64,000 nucleotides of DNA from Bog-473 sp963840245. Lineage in GTDB: Bacteria; Actinomycetota; Acidimicrobiia; Acidimicrobiales; RAAP-2. Of the stretch, positions 54,636-61,887 are shown one piece after another. The stretch spans positions 62,001 through 126,000 of the forward strand of contig CAWIYI010000020.1 of assembly GCA_963840245.1 (NCBI GenBank), given 5' to 3'. The stretch's first letter is position 1; each line of letters begins with the position of its first letter. The notes under the pieces were generated by a model. That model ran no database searches. It was not told the DNA's origin and saw nothing but the letters and a program-made list of their open reading frames with translations. The translations under genes were made by a program, and so were the position numbers.

Positions 54636-55802
54636 TCAGCCCGCCGCCAGCGCCGTCCCGCCGGCGCCGGCTGCCCCACCCCCGTGCCCAGGTTTCCCGT
54701 AGCGGAGCCGGAAGGCGAGATACGCGAACGGTCCCACCAGGATGGGCAACCAGTAGGAGATGATCCGGTAGGCCAATGTCGCCACGACGGCGTCGCCGCC
54801 GGGCACCCCCGCCAGGATGAGCAACGCGCTCAATCCGGCCTCCACGATGCCGAGCCCCCCGGGCGTGATGGGGATCAGCGCCAACAACCCGGCGACTGCG
54901 TAGGCCAGCAGGACGACCGAGGGGTTCGGCCTGGCACCGGTGGCCCGGATGGTGGCCAGCAATGTGCCGAAGTCGAAGGCCAGCCGACCGCTGCTCAGGA
55001 GCATCGCCGCCTTCCAGCGTTGGCCCAGCACGTCTCGGATGCGATTGCGCTCGAAGACCAGGCGGTCCTGCAGACCGGTCATGGGCTCGGCCTTGCGCTT
55101 CAGCCGGTTGCGCGTGGACTGCACGATGCTGCCCACCCACCGGAGCGGTCGGTCCAACGTCAGCACAAGTGCGCCGAACCCGGCGAAGAGCACGAAGGCC
55201 ACGATGCCCAGCAGCGCCGCGTGCAGGAGTCCGTTCTCGACTGGCGTGCCGGCAATGATGGCGGGCAGGACGAAGATCGGCAGGGCCAGCAGCCCGCCGA
55301 TGCCGAGCAATGAGAAGGCGGTGAGCCCGGCCACCGCGGTCGCCGGATCGTTCCCCGCCGTGGCAAGCATGCGGAACTGCGTGGCCGCCCCGAACGCGGC
55401 GCCCCCGGGCACAATAAGGCTGATGGCATTGCCGGAGAGTTGCGACGTGGCGACCGAGAACCAGGCGTCGGTGCGGAGGGCGATCCGTTGCAGCGCGATG
55501 GTGCAGGTGAAATGCGCCACCTGGAGGACGACGGCGATCGAGAACCAGATCGGGTCGAGCGAGGTCAGTTTGGGGAAGGAGTCGAAGACCTCGGCCAGGC
55601 TCGGGAACACCAGGTAGAGGGTGATGCCGGCGACGACCACCAAGACGCTCTTCTTGGCGATGGACCGCCACGGCGGCGGTGACGCGACATCGTGCTCGAT
55701 GCGAGTGGCCAGCCGCTGCGACAGCGCATCGCTCCCGGCGGGGCTCTCCCCCGGTGGGACCGGACGCGGCTCCTCGGGTTCGTGGTCCTCTGGCGTCGCC
55801 AC
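54636..55802 (-). CDS. Flippase-like / LPG-synthase-TM family membrane protein
   Basis: About 388 residues from a tentative GTG at 55802, 37 bp after the SHOCT gene stop. Eight or so helices carry family features: FSIAVVLQVAHFTCTIALQR, SGNAISLIVPGGAAFGAATQ, AVAGLLALIPITPGGLGIVE and AYRIISYWLPILVGPFAYLA. Members include the membrane half of MprF and AglD-like proteins that move or modify lipids. No aminoacyltransferase domain is present, so it is a stand-alone flippase-like protein. Substrate unknown. Confidence 0.82.
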   Translation of the reverse strand: MATPEDHEPEEPRPVPPGESPAGSDALSQRLATRIEHDVASPPPWRSIAKKSVLVVVAGITLYLVFPSLAEVFDSFPKLTSLDPIWFSIAVVLQVAHFTCTIALQRIALRTDAWFSVATSQLSGNAISLIVPGGAAFGAATQFRMLATAGNDPATAVAGLTAFSLLGIGGLLALPIFVLPAIIAGTPVENGLLHAALLGIVAFVLFAGFGALVLTLDRPLRWVGSIVQSTRNRLKRKAEPMTGLQDRLVFERNRIRDVLGQRWKAAMLLSSGRLAFDFGTLLATIRATGARPNPSVVLLAYAVAGLLALIPITPGGLGIVEAGLSALLILAGVPGGDAVVATLAYRIISYWLPILVGPFAYLAFRLRYGKPGHGGGAAGAGGTALAAG

Positions 55803-55839
55803 CAGCGAGCTGCTCTCGGCGACGGGGCGAACGGCGGTC

Positions 55840-56238
55840 CTAGCTCGCCAGGATCTTGGCCTTCTGGGCGTCGAACTCGGCGTCGGTGAGCACACCCTGC
55901 GACTTGAGGTCGGCCAGCTTCGAGAGCTGGTCTGCGCTGGTGTCACTCGACCCCGCGGTCTGCTTGACGTACTGGTCGAAGGCCTTCTGCTGATCTGCCG
56001 CCTGCCGCGCCGCCCGCTCGTGCATCTTGCCGCCCCGGGCGATCAGGTACACGAACACGCCGAGGAACGGCAGGATGATGATGAAGATCACCCACAGCGC
56101 CTTGGCCACGCCGCCCATGTCGTGGCTGCGGAAGATATCCGTGAACACCATGATCAGCAGCCAGATCCAGATGATGAAGAGGAAGAAGTACAGCGTCGTC
56201 AGGAAGACATCGAGGATCGGGTAGTTGGTAGCGAGCAT
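55840..56238 (-). CDS. PLDc_N-SHOCT membrane protein (paralog B)
   Basis: A 132-residue protein from ATG 56238 (AAGGAG about 11 bases upstream). Same layout as the gene at 48768: two helices with FRSHD loop, RGGKMHERA, glutamine-rich helix, and SHOCT LADLKSQGVLTDAEFDAQKA. The two proteins are identical at most positions, including the whole last 34 residues, which implies recent duplication or gene conversion 7 kb apart. Cotranscribed with the flippase-like gene. Confidence 0.86.
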   Translation of the reverse strand: MLATNYPILDVFLTTLYFFLFIIWIWLLIMVFTDIFRSHDMGGVAKALWVIFIIILPFLGVFVYLIARGGKMHERAARQAADQQKAFDQYVKQTAGSSDTSADQLSKLADLKSQGVLTDAEFDAQKAKILAS

Positions 56239-56464
56239 TGAAAGGAACTCCTTGTGATCAGTGGTCGGCGAGAACCCGACCTGCAATGTTTAGTCTCTGC
56301 ACCTCGACCCGTGCTGGGATGACGCGCCCGGGCCTGCTGCTCGGGCAGCCGGCCTCGCTGCGCCGCCGGACCACCGCCCGAGTGCGTGACCGGTGCACGG
56401 CCGAGATCGTGACCTTCGTCACAGACCAGGAAGGACGTCCACCGAGGACAATGGCACCGGGCCC

Positions 56465-58153
56465 ATGAACCACGGTCTCAACATCGAAGCGTTGGCCGTC
56501 GTCTCCGCCTGCGTCCTCATCTGGGGCCTCGTCTCGGCGCGCCTGGAACGCTGGGACGTGTCCGCCCCGATCGCCTTCGTCCTCCTCGGGGTGGTCGTGA
56601 CGCACGGGCCGACCACGCTCTTCCACTTCAACCTGCACTCGTCGACGATCCGCTCGCTGGCGGAGGTCACCCTCGCTCTGGTGCTCTTCGCGGACGCCTC
56701 CCGCGTCAACGTCCACGCCTTGCGGACCGACGCCGCGTTGCCGGCCCGGCTCCTCGGCATCGGCCTGCCGCTCACGATCGGGGCCGGGGCCGGGGCCGCC
56801 GCCCTCCTCTTCGGCGGCAACGGGCTGTGGGTGGCCGCCGCCATCGGCGCCATCGTCGCTCCGACCGACGCCGCGCTCGGGGCCTCCATCATGGGGGACA
56901 CGCGGGTGCCCTCGGGGGTTCGCCGCCTCCTCAACGTGGAGAGCGGCCTGAACGACGGCATCGCCACGCCGTTCGTCAACCTCTTCATCGCCGGCGCGGT
57001 CAGCACCGAGGCGGTGAGCGGCGTCCACCCGGCCACGGCTGCGCTCGATCTCCTCGGTGGGGCGGGTCTCGGCATTGCGGTCGGTGTCGTCGGCGCGACG
57101 CTCCTGGTCCTGGCCGGCCGCCACGGGTGGAGCGCAGCGGGCTTCCGGCCGATCGCCGTGCTGGCTCTGGCACTCTTCGCCTACTCGGCGTCCGTGGTCG
57201 CCGGCACCAACGGGTTCATCGCCGCCTTCGTCGCCGGCATGGCCTTCGGCACGGTCGACCGAGCGAAGGGCGAGGTCGACCTGCGCTTCACCGAAGAGGG
57301 CGGCACGCTCCTCTCACTGCTCGTCTGGTTCATGTTCGGCGCCGCCATGCTCGGCCCGGGCCTGGCCGACGTGGACTGGCGCGATGTGGTGTTCGCGCTC
57401 TTGGCCCTGACCGTCCTGCGCATGGTGCCGGTCGCCCTCGCACTGGCGGGCAGCGGCCTCGACCGGGCCACCGTCGCCTTCGTCGGCTGGTTCGGTCCCC
57501 GCGGACTGGCCTCGGTGGTGTTCGGCCTCATTGCCGTCGACTCGCTGGCGCCGGTGCAGTCCAAGGTCGTGCTGGGCGCGGTGACCCTGACCGTGGCCCT
57601 GAGCGTCCTGCTCCACGGGATCAGCGCGTCACCCTTGGCCGCACGCTACGGCGCGCGGGTGCGGCATCTCCACCCGGAGCGACCCGAGCACAGCGACGCC
57701 GTGCCGATCGGCACCCGCACGCTCCGCGGCGCTCGACCGGCGGCCGGCCGGCCGAACGCACCGGAGCCGGCCCGGAACGCTCGGCGGGCCGGTCCGGCGT
57801 CGGCGACCCGGCAGCCGGGCCGACCGGGCCCAACGGAGGACCGGACGCTTCGGCCCGAGGTCGCCGGGCACGCCGCCCCGGGACCCGGCGTGGACTGGTG
57901 GGCCCTGCAGATGCTTCACTGTGGTCATCGTTCCCGGCGGATCGTCGGGTTGTCGAAGCAACCGCGAGGAGAGGACCTTGGCCAGCGAGGGACTGCACGA
58001 GCCGCAGGAGCTGCTCGACGAAGCCACCATCGATCACCACCGGGCGATGACGTCACTGCGCGAGGAGCTCGAGGCGATCGACTGGTACGACCAGCGGGTA
58101 CGGGCGACCTCGGACGAGAGCCTGGCGGCGATCCTGGCCTACAACCGGGATGA
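56465..58153 (+). CDS. CPA1-family Na+/H+ antiporter (3' end uncertain)
   Basis: Cation/proton antiporter of the NhaP type. ATG 56465. Twelve or so helices, with GAIVAPTDAALGASIMGD and the ion-binding pair in VESGLNDGIATPFVNL, then FGAAMLGPGLADVDWRD and AFVGWFGPRGLASVVFGLIA, and a last helix near TLTVALSVLLHGISA (about 57600). After 57650 the frame reads a proline/arginine-rich tail and runs 176 bases into the encapsulin cargo gene, which is unlikely to be real. The true stop is probably lost by a frame displacement between 57650 and 57960. Confidence 0.8.
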   Translation: MNHGLNIEALAVVSACVLIWGLVSARLERWDVSAPIAFVLLGVVVTHGPTTLFHFNLHSSTIRSLAEVTLALVLFADASRVNVHALRTDAALPARLLGIGLPLTIGAGAGAAALLFGGNGLWVAAAIGAIVAPTDAALGASIMGDTRVPSGVRRLLNVESGLNDGIATPFVNLFIAGAVSTEAVSGVHPATAALDLLGGAGLGIAVGVVGATLLVLAGRHGWSAAGFRPIAVLALALFAYSASVVAGTNGFIAAFVAGMAFGTVDRAKGEVDLRFTEEGGTLLSLLVWFMFGAAMLGPGLADVDWRDVVFALLALTVLRMVPVALALAGSGLDRATVAFVGWFGPRGLASVVFGLIAVDSLAPVQSKVVLGAVTLTVALSVLLHGISASPLAARYGARVRHLHPERPEHSDAVPIGTRTLRGARPAAGRPNAPEPARNARRAGPASATRQPGRPGPTEDRTLRPEVAGHAAPGPGVDWWALQMLHCGHRSRRIVGLSKQPRGEDLGQRGTARAAGAARRSHHRSPPGDDVTARGARGDRLVRPAGTGDLGREPGGDPGLQPG

Positions 58154-58364
58154 CGAGAAGGAGCATGCGGCGATGGCGCTCGAATGGCTGCGCCGGCGTG
58201 ACGTCGCCCTCGACGCCAATCTCCGAAAGTTCCTGTTCACGTCCGGCCCGATCACCGAGCTCGGTGACGCGGCCGACGGCGCCTCCGCCGGCGCATCCGA
58301 CCCTGCCGCCTCCGACGCGTCGGGGTCGCTTGGCATCGGGAGCCTGAAAGGGGCCCTGCGGTGA
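57978..58364 (+). CDS. Encapsulated ferritin-like protein (encapsulin cargo)
   Basis: EncFtn ferroxidase, which oxidises and mineralises Fe(II) inside an encapsulin shell. TTG 57978 is chosen because GAGGAGAGG lies just upstream and it aligns with the family start (ASEGLHEPQELL). In 128 residues the two-helix unit has Glu30, Trp36, Tyr37, Glu60 and His63, equivalent to the ferroxidase-centre residues of the Rhodospirillum rubrum protein. A flexible Ala/Gly/Ser/Asp linker (97-115) leads to the cargo-loading peptide GSLGIGSLKG (116-125). GTGA overlap with the shell gene implies coupled translation. Confidence 0.93.
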   Translation: MASEGLHEPQELLDEATIDHHRAMTSLREELEAIDWYDQRVRATSDESLAAILAYNRDDEKEHAAMALEWLRRRDVALDANLRKFLFTSGPITELGDAADGASAGASDPAASDASGSLGIGSLKGALR

Positions 58365-59167
58365 ACCATCTCCACCGCGAACTGGCACCGATCTCGGCCG
58401 AGGGCTGGGACATGATCGACGGGGAGGCCAGGTCGCGCCTCCCCACCTACCTCGCCGCCCGCAAGATGGTGGATTTCGGCGGCCCCTACGGGTGGTCCCA
58501 CTCCGCCACCAATCTCGGCCGCATCTCGCCCGTCACCGGGCCGTCGGAGGGCGTCGCGGCGGCCCAGCGGATCGTCCTTCCCCTGGTGGAGCTGCGGACC
58601 GAGTTCAAGGTCTCGCGCGTGGAGCTCGACGACGTCGAGCGGGGCACGAACAACCCCGATCTGGCCGAGTTGGACGAGGCCGTGCGCCAGATTGCGTTGG
58701 GCGAGAACGTCACGGTCTTCCACGGCCACGAGGCCGCCGGGTTGCGGGGCATCACCGACAGCACCTCCCACGAGCCCATTGAGCTGGACGGGGACATGGC
58801 CCACGCCCCCGACGGCGTGGCCCGGGGCGTCAATGCGCTGCGTCAGGCGGGCGTCGACGGACCGTACGGGTTGGCCATCTGCCCCGACATGTACACGAGG
58901 ATCGTCGAGAGCACCGAGTACGGGGGGCACCTGCTCTTCCACCATCTCCGCGAGATCCTGGGCGGGACCCTGGTGTGGGCGCCCGGCATCGTGGGCGGCG
59001 TCGTTCTCAGCCTCCGCGGCGGGGACTTCCAGATCGACTGCGGGCAGGACCTGTCCATCGGTTATCTCGACCACGACGCGGAGGTCGTACGGCTCTACAT
59101 CGAGGAGAGCTTCAACTTCCGGGTGCTCGAGCCGGACGCCGCCATCGCGCTCCGCCTCGACGGCTGA
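58361..59167 (+). CDS. Family 1 encapsulin shell protein
   Basis: HK97-fold protomer that forms an icosahedral protein nanocompartment. 268 residues from GTG 58361: the conserved N-terminal helix NHLHRELAPISAEGWDMIDG (which binds cargo peptides), YLAARKMVDFGGPYGWSHSA, the E-loop with EFKVSRVELDDVERG, and the end SIGYLDHDAEVVRLYIEES. Length is that of T=1 shells of about 60 subunits. Overlaps the EncFtn stop by four bases. Together they form a complete cargo-shell operon for iron storage and peroxide defence. Confidence 0.95.
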   Translation: MNHLHRELAPISAEGWDMIDGEARSRLPTYLAARKMVDFGGPYGWSHSATNLGRISPVTGPSEGVAAAQRIVLPLVELRTEFKVSRVELDDVERGTNNPDLAELDEAVRQIALGENVTVFHGHEAAGLRGITDSTSHEPIELDGDMAHAPDGVARGVNALRQAGVDGPYGLAICPDMYTRIVESTEYGGHLLFHHLREILGGTLVWAPGIVGGVVLSLRGGDFQIDCGQDLSIGYLDHDAEVVRLYIEESFNFRVLEPDAAIALRLDG

Positions 59168-59329
59168 CGCCTGGCCTACCCGAGCGGAGTGCTTGGCGGT
59201 TGGACCCCACGACGAACGGGCGACCGTTGACGGCCACCCGCTGGGACGGCTGAGCGCCCTCGACCACGACCACCGACCACCGTTCCCGAGCCGCGGGGTC
59301 GGGCGGTAGGCGGAAGCCTGGCCCGGCGC

Positions 59330-61639
59330 CTACACCGGATCGCCGGCGCCCGCTGTCTCGAGCAGCCGGGCCATCTCCGGCGCCAGGACCGGAGCGGAGA
59401 GGAGGAATCCCTGACCGTGGTCGCATTGCTCGGCAAGGAGCCCTTCGAGTTGCTCGTGCGTCTCGATACCCTCCGCCAGGGTCACGAGCCCGAGGGTGCG
59501 ACCGAGCTCGATCAGCGTGTGGATCAGGGCGGCCGCATCGGAAGACCGGTTCATGTCCGCCACGAACGATCGGTCGATCTTCAGGACATCCACCGGGAAC
59601 TGCCGGAGATAGGCGAGCGACGAATAGCCGGTGCCGAAGTCGTCGATCGCCACCTTGACACCCAACTGCTTGAGGCTGTGCAGCCTGGCAACGGTGGCGA
59701 CGGAGTCCTTCATGAGCGTGGATTCCGTGACCTCGAGGATGAGCATGGCGGGATCGAGGTCGTGCGCCGCGAGGGCATCGCGCACATCGTCGAAGAGCCG
59801 ATCAGACTCGAGCTGGCGCATGGAGACGTTCACCGAGATGCTCGTGTGATGTCCTTGCCGGTGCCAGGTCGCTGCTTCCCGGCAGGACTCGTTCAGCACC
59901 CACCGGCCGACGTCGACGATCAGCCCTCCCTCCTCGAGCACCGGGATGAAGACATCCGGCGTGATGGTGCCCTTGGTGGGGTGCTGCCACCGGAGGAGTG
60001 ATTCGACGGCCTGGATCTCGATCCCGTCCAGGTCGAAGATCGGATGGAAGAGCAGCGTGAACTCGCCGTGGTCAAGTGCCGATTCGAGGTCTGACTTGAG
60101 GGCGAGCCGCTCCTTCGCTTCCGATTGCATGGCGCGCTCGAAGAGGACGGATTGGTCGCGACCAGCTCCCTTGGCCCGGTAGAGGGCGATGTCCGCGTCC
60201 CGCAGCAGATCCTCGGCGGACGGGCGATCCCCTACCGCGATGCCGATGCTGGCCGAGATGCTGATGGACATACCTTCGGTCCCGGGGAGATGGAAGGCCG
60301 GCTTGAGCACCTGGTGGACACGTTCGGCGATCATCTCTGGCCCGCTGGCGAACGAGACCCCTTCGGCCAAGATCACGAACTCGTCTCCGCCGAGCCGCCC
60401 GACCGTGTCGCCCGAGCGCAAAATGCCGAGCAGGCGTCCCGCGACCAGCTGGAGCAACTGGTCGCCGGCGCCATGCCCGAGTGAGTCGTTGGAATCTTTG
60501 AAGTTGTCCAGGTCGATGAACAACGCGGCCACCGGCACCCCGGTTCGACGTGCCCGCACCAGCATCTGCTGGGCTCTGTCGAGGATCAACTGGCGGTTCG
60601 CCAATCCCGTCAAGGGGTCGTGAAGGGCCCGATGTGCCAGCAGGGCCTCGAATTTCTTCCGCTCGGTGATGTCACGGATGTTGGCGACGTAGCCGGCAAC
60701 CGAGGGGCGGTGCGTCTGGTTCGAGACCACCGCTTCTACGTCGCGGGCCGTGCCGTCCCTTCGCACCATCCGGAACTCGAGGATGGCCGTCCCCGGACGG
60801 GACTGAAACTCACCACCGAGCATTCGGCGGACGGAATCGAGGTCATCGGGGTGCACGAAGTCGGTCGAGTTACGTCCGATGAGCTCTTCCGGCTCGTAGT
60901 TCAGGAGGTCCTTGATGGCCGGGGAGACGTATCGGAACGCGCTCTCCTCGTCGAGGATCATCGTCACGTCGGATGAGTTCTGAATCAGCGAGCGGAATCG
61001 GTCCTCGCTCAACCGCAGCGTGCGCTCGGCCTCCTCCTTCTGCTCCATCATCGATTCGCTCTGCTCCATGATGGCTCCGGCCATCCGGATCACGAAGAAG
61101 AGGACGAAGGCCCCCATCACGGTCAACGAGGCGGACTGCGCTTTCGTCAGCTCCGACGGGAACCATCCCCGGGCGAGGCAGAACTCGCCGATTGCCATGC
61201 CGACGAGAATGCACAACACCATCGTCCGCCAGACACGGGATCCCGCCCGCGCCAGGTTCTCCAGTGCGATGAAGAAGTATGCGGCCCAAAGAACCGGACC
61301 CCACCCGGTGAGGTAGATGGCGACGGTCACCGACGCCACCTGGCTGATGACACGCAGGTCCCGGGACAGCGCGCTGGGATGCGTCTCGTAGAAGTGGTCG
61401 ATCCCCCGGTTGACGATGACGATGGCGATGAACAAGCCGACCCACACCCAGGGCGACACCCGGTCGACGTAGCCGAACCGCGTGAGGAGCAGGACGACCG
61501 CCAAGGCCACCGGCCCGATCAAGTAGGCCAGCTTGGTCGGATTCATGCTCCGTCTTGGGTTCGTCGAAACCCGAACACGGGTTTCGGGCATGTCGGCGCG
61601 GCCGGGCCCATTCGCGCCATTCTGCGAAGGCGGCGGCAT
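59330..61639 (-). CDS. Membrane PAS-GGDEF-EAL cyclic-di-GMP protein
   Basis: A 769-residue protein. The ATG at 61639 is chosen because it follows AGAGGGGG and begins a sensible N-terminus; the longer open frame is antisense-frame noise. Five or so helices (about 33-188), a short coiled coil, a PAS domain (210-325), GGDEF (335-495) with intact RLGGDEF, and EAL (515-760) with ESLLRW in place of EALLRW and complete catalytic residues (NVSMRQ, EVTEST, IDDFGTGYSSL, KIDRSFV, LAEGIET). It could both make and degrade c-di-GMP. Downstream of the repeat-rich secreted protein, same strand. Confidence 0.92.
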   Translation of the reverse strand: MPPPSQNGANGPGRADMPETRVRVSTNPRRSMNPTKLAYLIGPVALAVVLLLTRFGYVDRVSPWVWVGLFIAIVIVNRGIDHFYETHPSALSRDLRVISQVASVTVAIYLTGWGPVLWAAYFFIALENLARAGSRVWRTMVLCILVGMAIGEFCLARGWFPSELTKAQSASLTVMGAFVLFFVIRMAGAIMEQSESMMEQKEEAERTLRLSEDRFRSLIQNSSDVTMILDEESAFRYVSPAIKDLLNYEPEELIGRNSTDFVHPDDLDSVRRMLGGEFQSRPGTAILEFRMVRRDGTARDVEAVVSNQTHRPSVAGYVANIRDITERKKFEALLAHRALHDPLTGLANRQLILDRAQQMLVRARRTGVPVAALFIDLDNFKDSNDSLGHGAGDQLLQLVAGRLLGILRSGDTVGRLGGDEFVILAEGVSFASGPEMIAERVHQVLKPAFHLPGTEGMSISISASIGIAVGDRPSAEDLLRDADIALYRAKGAGRDQSVLFERAMQSEAKERLALKSDLESALDHGEFTLLFHPIFDLDGIEIQAVESLLRWQHPTKGTITPDVFIPVLEEGGLIVDVGRWVLNESCREAATWHRQGHHTSISVNVSMRQLESDRLFDDVRDALAAHDLDPAMLILEVTESTLMKDSVATVARLHSLKQLGVKVAIDDFGTGYSSLAYLRQFPVDVLKIDRSFVADMNRSSDAAALIHTLIELGRTLGLVTLAEGIETHEQLEGLLAEQCDHGQGFLLSAPVLAPEMARLLETAGAGDPV

Positions 61640-61887
61640 GTCCCCCTCTTTGTTTGGGCGAGCTCGACCTCGAGCTCGATCTCTGGTATCGACGATTCGG
61701 AGGCACAACTTAACGAAAACCCGAGGGGGCCCGGGAAAGTCGCGCCTGGGACGAGGCACGGTGGGCCTCGCCACCTGGACCGGCCAGGAAGAGCCGGAAT
61801 CGGGAGTACCTCGCAGACTCCCATTCCATCTCCCATTCGATCCGGCGCCGGGCATCCACCAGCCGAGCGCTCTGCGTGGATGGAGGC

